From the NCBI GenBank assembly GCA_949752745.1, contig OX457026.1:75394742-75458741 (forward strand): a stretch of DNA of 64,000 nucleotides, read 5' to 3'. Below are positions 24,086-38,600 of this stretch, piece after piece (position 1 is the stretch's first letter; every line of letters begins with the position of its first letter). A model generated the notes under the pieces. It was not told the DNA's origin. It did not search any database and saw nothing but the letters and a program-made list of their open reading frames with translations. The DNA is from Protula sp. h YS-2021 (lineage: Eukaryota > Annelida > Polychaeta > Sabellida > Serpulidae). The position numbers and the translations under genes were made by a program.

Positions 24086-27000
24086 TCTCTCTCTCTCTCT
24101 GGCGCGTCTCCATGTCCTTATTGGCAACAGAACGGAAGTCGCAATGCCAGGATGAACAATGTGCGATAGCCCAAGTCTCAGTGCCTTTTGTATTATGTTC
24201 TCATTCGATGACTCGCCTGGGCACGATGATATAAAATAACCCTCCGGTTATAATGACATTAGATTATGACATAACATCTACGTGTGACAGTTGTTATTGA
24301 CAATAAACTGCACTGTTAAACATCGGTTTCTCCTCATTTTCACAGTTCATGCTGCAATGCTGAAAAATGTTGTCAAAAGTTATGTGTAAAAGATCTCGTT
24401 GTTCTTGTAAAATCGATCTAAAAGAATTTTTTTTTTGTTTGCTCTAAAACTGACGCTAAATTGACATTATTAAATAATACAAATTTCTGAGCACTCAAAC
24501 ATATGTTTAAGCAAGAGATAAACGTTAAAGACCCTGAACAAGGGGATAAATCTGCCAGGCATTCAAAACTCCACTAGCGGCTTTCTGTTCAAGCTTCAAA
24601 CACCGACATTCCCTAGCAAAATACGCGATTGTTTCAGAACAAACAAAAGTCAGATCGAATCGACCCGTGAGACGTTATCCATTGCATGAAGACATTTAAC
24701 CTGTCATCAAGCATTAACGGGTTTGTGGCGTTTATAGTTAGGGTAATAACATCGTAAAAATACTGATAATAACCCTTATTGCAGGATTTCGTTAATTCTT
24801 ACATATTCCATATGTCGATACTTTGAAAGACGTCTTATAAAAAATAATGGCAGTCCTAATTTATGTAACACTAGAGAAAAGTCGACGATTAGCGCACTTA
24901 CTGAAGATGTGTATTCCGACACATACCTGATATGGTGATCTTCAACAACGGTTACCATTCCTGATAACATTCGTTTAATATGTACATATCATTTCAACTA
25001 CCTTTAGACAGAAACAACCCAGATGAAATAATAAACCCGGGTGCAAAGTCCTAGTATTCGACAACAAAGCAGATGAGGAGAGCCTAAACGGTGCCAAAAA
25101 TCACGTGAGCACGCCCTCACATAATCACGTAGACAGATTCACACACAATCAAGTAGCCACGCCCACACATAATCACGTAGACACGACCACACATAATCAC
25201 GTAGACAGATCCACACAGAATCAAGTAGACACGCCCACACATAATCATGTAGACACGCCCACACATAATCACGTAGACCAACCCACACATAATCGCGCAG
25301 ACAGAACCACACATAATCATGTAGACAGACCCACACATAATCACCAGACTCACACATAACCTCGTGGACAAACACAGAATCCCGTACACAGATCAAAAAT
25401 AATCACGTATACGCTCACACACAATCACCCAGACAGACTCGCACACAATCACGTAGACACACCCACGCATAATCATGTGCACAGGCTAACATATGAACAC
25501 GCGACATTTCATCACAGTAAAGCAACACAGGAAATAACGATTTCTGTTGGTTTTTTTCCCCTCCTTTCGAAAAAAGCGGGAATATTTAGTGTGCTGATGA
25601 AAAACTTCTACCCCTCGTCTCAATTCTCTCTTTGCATCCGACCGCATCCGACCAACCTTGTCTGACCGCCACACGACCGGGGCATCAATGTGAAGCCGTG
25701 ATTAATTAGACACAATTCTCAATTGCCTCTATTCAAGAAATCAAATTAAAGCTTTTAATCAAATGCACACAACGAGTTAATCTACTCTTTTATCAAAGCC
25801 CTTGTATGTTTTTTTATTTATTTCTTTCTTTTTTATTATAATTATTTTTTTGGGCGCGCGACCATCCTTAAGATTATCTTATCATCAATCACCTAAATGA
25901 GTTTTGTGAACTGTTTTTTCGGTTCCATTGCGTCAAGCAGTTTTTCTCTTCTTTTCTTTAAACGACCTTAAAACATACCCCCTATTTAAAAGTTAAGGTT
26001 TCAATGAAACATATAAAAGCCTCAAGTTTAATATGTGGATTTCAGGTGCAACAAGATAATTTGTCAGTTAATGTGAACCATTACGTACAGTATAACCTGT
26101 TCATTGTTGGTATTCGCACTCTGGTCAACTTTTTCGTCCAGTTCAGATACCATACTTGGTTTCACCATAACTTGAACTTCTCATTTTCTACCAACTTCCA
26201 AGAAGTGCGTCACATACGTCTTGAAACCGCTTTTGTATTATTTCATTGGTTTTTGTGTCCCCATCTTTCACTCCACAAATTACTGACTCTTAACTGGCGA
26301 AACAGGTTTCACTGTACATAATTTTTATATCTTTGTAGCAAATCTAACGAAATGAGAAACATATCAAAGAAATTATAAAACGGGGATAGGTGCACTTCTA
26401 TAACAGTGGCACCATCCAACATGTTCGAAGGCGTCTTTTCTCAAAAAGAATCAAATGTCTTCCTCCCAAATATGAACTGACATAAAACAGAAAATGTCAC
26501 TCCATTAACCCGAAAAATACTAAATTAGGTATTATCCTTTAACCAGTCTACTTTATGCTGGGTGGTATTTATGTTTAATTTATTTATTTACAGAGGCGGG
26601 TGTTTTTCCAAAATTCAAAAAGAGATGAGTCACATTCTCGGCCTTATATCTAAAATAAGATTACGTGATATTATAAGTGAACACATGACATGGTCATTAA
26701 CTGCCTATTTAACCGAACGTTAGTGAAGTTTAAAAGCATATGACAAAAATAAATAAAATAAAACATAAACAAAGAGAACTTGGTTCATCACACCATTTTC
26801 AAAATAAAATGAGTCATCAAAACTAGGACGTTTCAGACAACCACGTTTTCAACTGGGACACGAAGCATGGCCGACATAACCCATCTTCTAAACTGTTAAT
26901 GCGTGATTTCTATGTCTGTATGTGTATGTTGTTGGGGGGGGGGGGGGGGGGAGTGGGTGTGCGCCAGGATACTACATGTCGCTGTCATGTAACACAGTCC

Positions 27001-29564
27001 AGTTTCAGCTCGACAACAAAAACTCAAAAGTTGACACAGCGTGAAAAAAAGTAATAGGTGGGCATATTTTAGTTATTTACATTAAGCATTAACATAACAG
27101 ATCAGATTGCGGACAGTCTTCCACTGAAAACCCTACCGCTGATGCTAAATGCAACAACGGAAAGTTATACGAGAACCGAAACATAGGACGCGATTTCTCG
27201 ATATCGTACTTCGGATGGCAGAAAGGTCTCGTGACTGATACTTTCTTCAAACACAAACTCTCTCTCTCATTTATTGAACACAGATCTTGAAATTTTTTAG
27301 GAAATATATTAGTTTAACCTAAAACTTTATCGGGAAAACAAAAATTGTCAAGATCTGCCATCAAACAAAAATGTTATTTTGTTCCAGTTTTCAAGTTTCC
27401 TTAAACAGTTAAATAGCCTGAGCAATCTTTATTTCCATTAATAAAACCTCAGTCCTGGGAAGATTATATAAGGACATTAAAAATAATATTTACCTCGAAA
27501 ATAAGTGAGTCATTAAACATGTAAATGCACCGTTTTTAGTGTTTATTTGCATGGTACAAACAAAGCATGTAAAAGTGCATTTTTAATTTTGAATCATTTG
27601 TTTTGGTAGCCGCTCTACTGCTAATATTGAAACAAAATCACCGTCAGTTGTGCGACATAAGAGTGTCACTTTGGCCACGTTTTGTTGATACACTTGGATC
27701 ACAAAACCCATTCACATGTCAAATCTCAAAAGTGCCAAGTTCAGCCATGTTGATTTCTGAATCAAGAGTATTTTTCTCTTTTTTCCTCATTCTGTCCAAT
27801 TGTTTTCATTGGGACAACATCGAACTGATAAATGCAGGGTTGAAGTATCTGGAACTCCTAACACCACTACCGCCCTTCTCTCGTGGCAATTGGCACTCCA
27901 TCTACAGGTCTTAATACCTTTAATATAACTCTAATTTAAATAATTCAATTTCAAATTTTCCATATTTTATGCTAATGTGGAGAGTGTAAATTAAATTAGG
28001 ACATCTAGTTTTCTTTTGAAAATGGTAAATGGGGATAAGCATTTCAAGCAAGCTTAATGCGTGCATTGTCCAAAAAACAAAGCATTGTCCAAAAACGCGA
28101 AGAAAATGTGGAAAGTATGACAGTGGTCAAACACCAGCTGAATAACACGTCCAGGTGTGTTGATTTTATTATATGGTCGCTACATAAATAAAGTGTCAAA
28201 AAGGCAAATTTAGCCCAATAAATTCATAAACACTATTCCGTTGTACATTTAGCTGACAATTAACCATCATCCCACTGCTGTAAATATTTCAAACATGCCG
28301 AAATTATAATAATTCATAAATAGGTTTCAAAATTGAGGGCATAGATAAAGAAATGTTTTACTTGTCAAGCATTCGAATTAAAAGTCCATTTGCGGCAACA
28401 ATAAATGGTATTCCCCCAAAGTGATATAACCGTTTCGTATGTGCACTTGACGTCACTTCCTCGCTATTTATGTTCACCTGTTTTCGTTATCCCCATATTT
28501 GTGCGCTCATTAATCGACTCTGCAAGTTTAGTACTGCAATGTACCAAACTTAAATACCAGCTAGCATTTTCATCATGTTTTCCAACCATTAAATATTCAT
28601 ATAAAATATCAAATTTTGTTGTGTAAGCAACAAGATAGTAGCGAATAAGCTCAATGGCTTATAAGACAAGTATGTCCAAGGACATGACCCAGCCGAGTTA
28701 CCAAACAAGGAAAGAGAGAAAAACTCTTGAAACGAATACTGTTAGACCAAAAAATGAACTTTATTTCTGAACGCAACTTTTTCATAATTTTAATACACAA
28801 AAACGAGTTTTCCCGGGTGGAAGCTACCCGAAAATTTTACAAATTTTTTAAAATTCCACCATTTCGGCATTTTTTGTCCGACATTTTTTGGTCATTTGCC
28901 AAAAAAAGCAAAGTTCAGGTGGAGAAGCACCTAAGAAACTTTCGATTAAAATTTTATAATCATTTGAAAAAGACTGAGAGAAATGAATGGTTTGACAATT
29001 CAGTTATTTACTACCATTTATTCCAGTTTTGCCGAACTTTAAAGTTCCGCCATTTCGGCAGTTTTTGGCGAACCGCGAAAAAAAATATAATAGCCTGGCA
29101 GGCGAATCCCTGGGGAACAGCCCTGCTTAACATCTAAACGATTGCAGTAAAACTGTAGGAGGAGTAGCATTTTAAAAATTGGTCAAAACGGGCACAAAAA
29201 GTGCCGCCATTTTGTCAGTTTTTCGTCAATCGTCAAAAAAAGTCATAGCCAGGAGGGGGACCACACAGGGAACATAATATCAAAACGATTCGAGCAAAAC
29301 TGTAGGAGCAGCAGCATTTTAAAGAAAAAGTTTAACATACGCACATCATTCAAGCCCCCTATAGTGATACGACTAATCCAGTCCCACAAAGTCGGCTGGG
29401 TTAAAAAGTGCTTTGGCGAGTTACAAGAACTACTTTCGATGATCGTGTGTGGCGAACCTATGAAACATGTAAAAATGAAAGGTTGAGTTTGACTGATTAC
29501 GTCTGCAAGTGCGAAAAGATCGATCAATGGATAGGTCGATCGATCGAGTGAGTGAGTGTGTGCG

Positions 29565-29663
<99 letters not shown>

Positions 29664-32600
29664 AGAGGGGGAAAGTGAGGGGGCGGGGGCGGGGTGATGA
29701 ATGAGCGACAGACCACCCTATGATGAGTTGTCCATGTGGTCGGTTAATTTCTTGCCGTTCTTCCACGTGTGACAGATGCTAAGTAACCGGTCAGAAAGCA
29801 GACTATGCCATAAGGAACTTCGTTTATACTACGAATAGATCGTGTTTTAGAGGAGTGCAGCATGAAGCACATTATGAAGACTAACAACAAGCATTCACTC
29901 ACAACCCTTCATCCATGCAAGACACAAAATGGAACGATTCTTAAAGTTCATTTTTGTTTTATTTTTGATAAAACTTTCTCATATAAAATACTATGGAAAA
30001 ACGTACGAACCTAAGATCACACTATATCTCTACAAACATTGTATAATAATATATGTACTGCATATGTACTAACAAGCCACTATTTGTAAATATATACATA
30101 TTCCATAAATAGGTACAAAAAGCCTATGTACAATCTTAATAAAACAACGCCCCATTTAAAAAAGAAAACCTAAACTGCAATAAGTTGTTGTCCTAGACAT
30201 TAACCCATCTACCCGAGACAGATTGTTACGTTGCAAACACCCGTAATAACAATGCTTTCAAAACAATGTAACTATGGAAACTAAATCTTCTACAAAACTG
30301 CACGTTGCTTCTAAAACTATTTTCGACGAAACTGGACATTCTACTTTCTTCGTTTCTCCTTTTTTTTCTTTTTTTTTTTTTTTAATATCTGTTTAGCGTT
30401 TGTTTCAGACTAAATGAGACTAAATGTTCTTCAGCAAGAAAAAAAACCCATTTCATTTAATTAAACGTTGACATACGTGCGCTGCTCTGCTGAACTAGTT
30501 GATTGTGAGTCTTGCTTTTACGAAAAGCAAAGAAAATAAAAAGATTACAGCAAATGAACACACACGTTCTATGAATCTTGAGCATTCTTACACTCGTCAA
30601 ATGCTTCTTATGCTGATACATCGACATCGTTTTTTTATTTATTTATTATTTTTTTTTATTATTTCTAATTAACGTTCAACTACATTGTGTGCATTCGTCT
30701 GAACGATCTATGAACGATATATATGTTACACGGATTCTGTGTATTTAGGGATTTCATGAAACCCCTAGGGAATTCGTGTATTGAATAAGCTCATGTTGAT
30801 TATAAAACTATTTTGAAAAATTATCCATTCAGGAAGGCTGTTTAGTGGTTCTTTAAAACTGTGTATCCCTTTTCACATCGAAAGGAATAGGAATTTATAA
30901 CACTACCATCCAAAATAACAGAATTCGGGCGTGAAATGTGACATAAGTTACATTGGATAAAAATATCGCTAAATTCAGGTACTGAAGTATCTCGTAAATG
31001 ATAGTTTGGCAATCGAGTGCTTTAAGTATATTAATTCAAAATCTACTATTAATTTCGGTAAAATACTACATTGGAAACCTGATAATTCATAATAAAAACA
31101 TCCAAATTGATTGAGCAAGTTATTACACGAATCCACTAGGGATTTCATGAAATCCCTAATTTCACAGATTCCCTGTAACATATACACCAAAAATTTGAAA
31201 GGGTGCGCTCTTCAAGCTAAAAACATCTAAAAATCTTTCCATTATGAATCTTTCGAAAGATGGGGAGACAGTAACCAGTGAATGAAATAACCGGAGTCGT
31301 GTGTCCACGACGACTGTGTTACTGGTATAAATAAAAATGAACACATAGTGAATTTCATGGGTAGTCTTCACTCACACCGGCGGGGCTCTATTCTAGCAAT
31401 ACTTCGACCCGTTCTTACGTCCTTGTCCAACAACCAACCTCTACGGCGGTTCGGTCTGTTATGTATAATACCTTTTCACTCCGCAGATCCACTGGGCGAA
31501 AATAGTACTCATAAAAGTGAGTGACTACTTTTTTAAAATATCTATCCACTCTTTGTTTATACATAACAGATGGATACCTCGGAGGTCATCTGTTTTATAA
31601 CAACGTACACCGACCAAATCGACAACGTTCACTTACAAAACCGCGACATATTTGTATAGTTCACCTATAAATACAATTTTATATTTAGGAATTATTGGTG
31701 TATTATTTTTTATATACATTGAAACAGTGTGTCCGTAATAAGACCATTTGTTCGTGCACCATCATTTTACGTGCACTGAACAAATATTCCACGAAAACTT
31801 AGGAACACAGAACAGAACAAGTACAACAGTAATTCCACGCTACGCAAACATAATGCTTTGATCATACGCTCCAACATATACGTGCTGTTAATCTCAAACT
31901 CATTTCATTATTTTAGTTCAAATTGCAACTTAACGTTGCAGTGAAAAAATATGAACTTGACATATATTGAGGACACTGGTCGGTTTTGAACACAGCAATA
32001 ATGGTGCTTTATGCAATAATATGCTTTTTACTTGACAAAAGAACACAACTTTTAAGCCACTAACTTTCCACCCCCCCCCTTTCCCCGCCCTCTATGGTAA
32101 TACCATCCCTTTTTCTCGCCAAGGCAGCTATCAATTAACGTACATACAAAAAAAAAAAAAAAAATCGTGCACAACAAGATATTCTGTTGAATCCTAAAAA
32201 ACACCCAACAAAGGAAATCACGCGAACACAAGATAAGCAATTTGTGCACGCTCTGAAGTATCGTGCACTTATTTTTACAACAAGCAACAATATCTTGAAA
32301 ACAGCAACAAAGTTGTAGCTTCTCTATTTAATCACAGCAGTTTGATCTCAGCTGAGGCTCGATAATCCACGATTCAGAGCCATTACCATTACCATTACCA
32401 TTACCCTACCAAGCACACCATTCATTTTTACACTGTTTCCAACATTTTACCAAATGCATTTTTGTGACACACAAACAAAGCTCGGCTAAAACCAACATAA
32501 ATTATCGAACAATCAGTTTCGTTATTTCATTGAAACATCGATCGCTCCGTCACAAATATATTTCATTTTGTTCTCGGTGTGGCCCCTGCAAAGTATCCTG

Positions 32601-35600
32601 AGAAGCAATTCACTGGAGCGCGCATGAAGTACACGGCAGTGTTTCTGCTAATTACAACAATTTCACCGATAACGCCCCCCCCCTTCCCCCTCCCCCCGAC
32701 ACTAAAAGTCGTACAGTATGTATCTAACATCAAAGCGCATTTCCTAGCTAATGGTCAATCGCCGCGTTACTAGATCTAACGTGTTACTTGCTACCATAGC
32801 ATTTCTCAATGTTTATTTCCTCGGACGGATCACTGATGAACCCTTTATGGTGTGTTTTATTCGGCTTGTTAAATCATCAATTACATGCTGCATTACATAG
32901 GGAAAACTAAATATTAATTTCACAATTACAACAACAAAGCAGAACTCATTTCTTGCTCCTCCTGTTTACGTTTAGTGTTTATTTCATTTACTTATTTTAT
33001 TCTTTTATTTTTATTTCTCTAATATTTTTATTTATCCAGGGGGGTAGGGATTCATGAAAATAACACATAAATGTGCAGCAATGTTAGGGAAAACTGCAGT
33101 TCGCCCTCTCCAGTAATCCCCTTCCCCTGGACCTTCACAATATCCTGGATCACGCCCTGTACGATGTCATTTGCTACAACTTACAAGACAAGAATTCAAC
33201 ACAGTCTCGACTCTAAACAAGCGATTGGCACTGTTCGTATACGCTTTTTTCATTCGAAATTCCCACTGCAAGAACCAAAAGCGAAAAGCGCGATACTTGC
33301 ACAATCCCTACTTTATCGGATAACGCGATAGAAAACAGAATCAAGAAAGCAGTTTGAAACAGTGTATACAGGCAGCACTATGGCAGTGTTATATTTGTTC
33401 TCCTCCTGGTCCTCCAGCCAGCTCCTTCTGCCGGAACTACTTTTTTTCCGCCATCTTGAACTGCACTTTTTCAGACGCCTGGATGTACTCATCCCCTCCA
33501 GATGCACGAAAACTACGCCATCAACAGTTTTTTTTTCTTTGTTTTATTTTTTTTTTGAGACGCAGTTCTCGAACGTCGCGACTCGCGTCAGTAATACTCA
33601 AAGTCGGAGTCGTCATAGTTGGATCGCGGTACGTAGGAGGGCAGCTTTTTCGGCATCTTGTGGGCGGCGGGCAGGAGCTTTTTCTTGGGCGCCACCACCG
33701 CATCGCTTGCCCTGAAACGATGCAATCACAAGTGTGGGTTAGCCAAACTCTTTACTCTTCTTCAAAAGGTTAACTTTTATTCAGTATCCTTTCTTTTGTT
33801 TTGTTTTTTGTCAACAAAAAACGAAAGTGAAAGTGTATTTATCGGGTTCAGGACACTCATTCTACAGATGTGATTGCATCGTTCGAGCCATAACATTACG
33901 GTGGCGCCATAAATGCACTTGGACCAGTTCTCCTTTTGCACGTTTTCTTTAAAATCACGTGATACACGCAGCTCTTTATTTAAGAAATACGTGAAGTTCA
34001 TTAACACCTAAATCACATTTTACAACTCATCTTTAACATTAAAAATACTGTAACATTCTTCATAATCTTGCAAGAACAATTCTAATCAAACTGACTACTA
34101 CAAATGTTGCACACTTTCTGAAATCCTTGGACGGAATACATAAGGGATTACTGAAATAGTGTGATCTCAAAGGTTCTCACAAATTCTTTGTCATGAACAC
34201 AACTCGGACGGTTCCACTGAATAAGGCTGTTTTGCATAAATGAATTCACATCCATTCTCACAAAACACACACAAACACGCACACACAAACCAGCAATACT
34301 CGACGGTCCCTACACTGCTACAGTGTTCGCTACACTAAACACGGTCCCCTATTCACACAACTAGTGTACCACACAAGCCAGAGAAATGGACATGCCACAT
34401 AAATTATGCTATGGATCCCTGCCATCCTAATTTAAGGAGGAATGGATATAGAAAAAAACGTAAACAACAACACACGCCACAGAAATCCTTCAAACATTGC
34501 CTGAACAGACCGGAAGTGGCGTGTGTTACTGCTTCCAAGTATTTTTCCTTACACCACACACGCCTTAAATACCTAAATGCGCTCACATACACAATTTCTT
34601 AATAAAATGTCTGACAATCTCACATCACTCACGCAGCAAACAACCAAATGCGACAACTTTTGGTAGCTACACACCGAAGATAAAATGACCTCAAAACTTC
34701 TCTTATTTTTTCTTAATTTCTCTTATCTTTGACTAGTTACAGCTTTAGATTTTGTATTTTCTGTTGTTGAGTCGAAAACAATAAACTCGCCATTCTCATT
34801 TTATCCGCGGTGGTGATACCCAACAATGCATTGTACAATGTGTTCACGAAACACGCCGTCACCCGACACTATTCCATGTTAGTAACGTTGCTCTGAGAGC
34901 AGGTTATTGCTAACGTTTCTGTGACAAATGCTGCTCAGCACGCCAGTCTTTCACGACACCATGGAAGGCTTCTTCCGCGGGACAAAATAAGCACCCAATC
35001 AAGTCCGCAAAAAGGTCTCTAAAAGCGGATATCGACATTCTCCCTCCAGGGAGGAAAAATGAATCCGTCGAGTCAGCTCACAAATTTTTATTTATGGACT
35101 AAGCAACCAGCAGATGTGTCACACAAAAGCAGCAGCCAAGCGAATCTCCCCGACTTCCGGCGTCAGCGCATACGGGGAAAGAAGGGGTAAGAGCGACAGT
35201 CATGTGTGACCTCTCAAGGTCAAGCTTAACCGGCCCAGGTGACTTACTGTTTGGCACTCTCGGCGCGCAGCTTCTTATAGCCGTCCACCTGGTGCTGTGG
35301 GATCATGGACGAGAGCTCGAGCGAGTCGCGGAGCTTCATCAGGATCTCGTAGTTCTCGCGTCCTCTCACCTCCAGCGTGAACACATCGTCGTCCATCTTC
35401 CGCTTTTTGTTCGACACGGTCGTCATTTCAAGACCTGTCACCGCCATTTTTGTCGCTAAAAACAATAAGAATATGAAAATAATAAGATCCACGCGCTCAC
35501 TGTTTAGTGGCCACTGCTCAGTCAACTATAAATACCACAGAGGATGAGAAAAATATACATTTTTATATCCAATTCCATTACTTTCAACATCCGCCACAAA

Positions 35601-38600
35601 ATTTTGAAAACCGATAGCCACAGGAAATGTGTCATCGTAATCTTACGTCTTTTAGGCGAGTTGGCCTTGGGCAGGGGAGCCGCTGGCATCTGGGCCTTCT
35701 CTTCCGCCCGTCTGTCCCTCCCCGGGCAGGCGCAGATACGCACTTCCACCGCTTGTCTCCCCAAGACTTGATTACTGCAATCATCAAAATACATATTTAA
35801 TTTTTTAAATCTAAGTCACTTGACAGCTTACCTTGGTCTCCTTGCATTCATTCTTCACTTTCGTTTTTTCTCCATATTTTTTATTTATTTATTTATTTAT
35901 TTATTTTTTTGGGCTTGAATAATTGTAGTGTCCACTTCAAAACATTTCTAGCAGTTATGCATCACATCACGAACAATACATCACAACTGCACAGCGACGC
36001 ACAAGAAAAATCCCCAAGCCCCCGCCAGACTTACTCATGCTCAAGCGTGAAGATAACTTGGATGGGACGGCGGTTGAGGCCCCCCACACAGCTGCTGAAG
36101 CACATGAACTGGTAGAGATTGGTGACCCACTCGGCGCCGGCTTGCGGGTGCTCCTGTGGGATGACGACGCTCTGGCGGCCCGTGAACGGGTCGTCGATGT
36201 ACTGCGCTAGCTTGTGCTCGCAGCGCACCAGGTGTGTTGGGGCAGGGTGGTCTGCAATAAAAACACACATGGTGCTACTAGTTTCACACAGGCATGAATT
36301 TCCGCAGAGCTTTTCACGTATTTATACTAAAGTTTAAAAAAAATACTACAATTACTTACGAATTTTTTTCTAGTAAACAACTTACAACTTGTTTTGTTGC
36401 TGTTCATTATTTTTTTTCTCTTCATTTTTCTCACAACTGAATATGTGACACAAAGTGCATACGTACTTTCGTTGTGCTCCTTGGTGGTGGCGTGATTGGG
36501 GCATCGCTTGACGACTTCCTGCACGTGCTCGGGCTTCATGTAGATGGGCATGGCGCGTATGATGGTGTTGGGCGGCGGCGCCTTGTCGACGCGGAATCGG
36601 ATCGGGCACGTGGTCGCCATGCGCACATACAGCTTCTTCAATGACTCCGAGTACTGAAGTGAACGGTCAACATATGCACGTCACTTTATTCAATTATTTC
36701 ACAAACTTCAAGTTAATCAACACTTTTCATTGGATAACTTGTTCTCACTCAACTGTTTACTTCTAATTCTGTCTTCGAACTTCGAATTTCTACCTATTTA
36801 TTTATTTTTATTTATTTATTTGTTTTTGTTTGTTTGTTTGTTTGTTTGTTTTTTGTTCAAGGGGGGGGGGCGTGTATGAGTGTCAAACAAGGTAACACAC
36901 CGCTTAAAAACTTCAATTTGATAAACAAGTTAAAACATTTAGGGATGGTGTTGAGGAATTACACAGAACAAGAAAAGTCATTGAGCAGACTATCAACTAA
37001 AACAATGTTACGGGGAAAAGAAACAGTGTTTCTTAACTATGCGATATACCGAAGATTCTTTGGATTTCCGATTCTACAATATGCAGTGTAAACATTTGAT
37101 CAGATCATTTATTTCTGCATAAATTTATTTATATAATTTTCTGGCATACAATTTATCAGTGTGCCCTTTGCCACACCAATACTTAGACTTGAAATGACCA
37201 TGCCTAGAGATAATAGCATTATCATTCCAGTTAAAAAAATATTTACACATTATCGCCCATTTTGCTGGAAGTTAATTTTCAAAACAACAAAATTTAAAAC
37301 AAAATGTAACGAGGAAATCAAAGCAGCCAATAGAAATTCAGCTTACCGTCCACGTGATGGACTTGGTTTCTTTGCTTTGGTTTTGGAAGTTAATGCTAAA
37401 TCCATGTTCTCCATAGTACGATGTGCTGAAAAAAATGAGACAAAAGACGTTTAATTATTTAAATGTAGCCTTTCACCTGAAGATGTCGTGGGGTTTGAAT
37501 TTACTCAGCTACTGTTTAGATGCTGAAATCTCTGAAAGGGCAAAGAACTTAAATACCTTCGAGCACCTTCGGTTCGAGGAGAATTAAAACAAAAAAACTG
37601 GGCAAACTGAAGTTCTGCCGTTTTAAAATTTAGGAAGAAACACGTATACATAAAAGTTGAGAAGTGTTATTATTTTTCGTTAGTTACACCTTTTTCACAC
37701 AACCCGTAACACAAGGCCCATAATTTTGTTTTAAGAAGAATCTTTCACGGCATGAAATCAAAATCCTACACCGGTAAGCACGGCAGAGACTTCACTTTAA
37801 GAAGCGAATGAAATCAGGGCGTCTGAGCCGTCCAGCAAATAAGTGACCGCATTCTTGTGATGTTATTCTTTTCTTCTTTGCATACTTCTTACTCAATGGG
37901 AGGGGTCCATTATAAAACCAAACTCACAATCCCATCGATAAGTCGGTTCGCATTGTGCAGAGCAATACCGTAATCCCACACTGATGTTGGCGGGGGGGGG
38001 GGGGGGGGGGGACTTGAATACCGAACCAGTAGTGGGCCCATCAGTGAGAGTTATTGAGACGCCTTTATAAGTGAGGTTTTAGAACAGTAATGTGTGGGCG
38101 TGAATGAAAACAGATTTAACACCGTCAACAATACAGCTTTTTCAGGGAATGCCTCTTCAGTTTATGTTTCCCACAGTCTCCACGCCAGTTCCCCCAGACC
38201 CCTAACTTTATTAAGTAATTATTGACATATATAAGTTATTGATTTGGTTTCCAAAACATTAAATTAACACACCCCTACTTGAACTCAGGCAAATCTTTGC
38301 TGACGGCATTGGAAATATTCAAGTTTATTTTACTTATGAAGGAGTGAGCAAACACATACGAACGCCACTCGATAAAAAAGCAATTTCATTTTCCATTAAA
38401 CCAGGTAATTGGAATGTGTGAACATAACCTGTAGCCCTGAGTCATATCCGAAAATGTAAATTCAAGTGAGCTATTAGTTTGTTCATAAACTCAAAAACTC
38501 ACACGCACGTATGCAAATAAGAAACAAACTGACCAAATAACGCCGTCGTCTTATTACATAGCTCCCCCTCCCCCTCCAAACCACCAAATGCACGCAATCA

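Larger units (their letters stand above)
17456..35247 (-). other. Long intron 8 (17.8 kb in the long isoform) containing exon 9a
   Basis: Apart from exon 9a (33588-33711) no exon with good splice signals and phase was found. The interval holds poly-C/G tracts, a CT run (24028-24100), a GA run (29567-29653), minisatellites (19742-19970, 25098-25482), a diverged tandem repeat (28740-29330) and a MITE-like element (30720-31184). The part from about 29900 to 33500 has few simple repeats besides the MITE and could include the 3' UTR of the short isoform. Short open frames here are not supported as genes. Confidence 0.6.

Noticed and set aside
25105..25482. Regular 24-bp spacing considered as a CRISPR array
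   Set aside because: The units are contiguous without unique spacers and the genome is animal; it is a minisatellite.
33362..33773. Open frames of 117 and 139 codons on the plus strand
   Set aside because: They are shadows of p63/p73 exon 9a and its surroundings, whose minus-strand frame has splice phase and family similarity.
35430..35446. Internal ATG in an AAAATGGCGG context in exon 8 as an alternative start
   Set aside because: It would give a product with only the tetramer domain; the context alone is not enough evidence.
36041..36268. Second open frame in exon 6 (minus strand, Pro/Arg/His-rich)
   Set aside because: It is the wrong frame of the DNA-binding domain exon.
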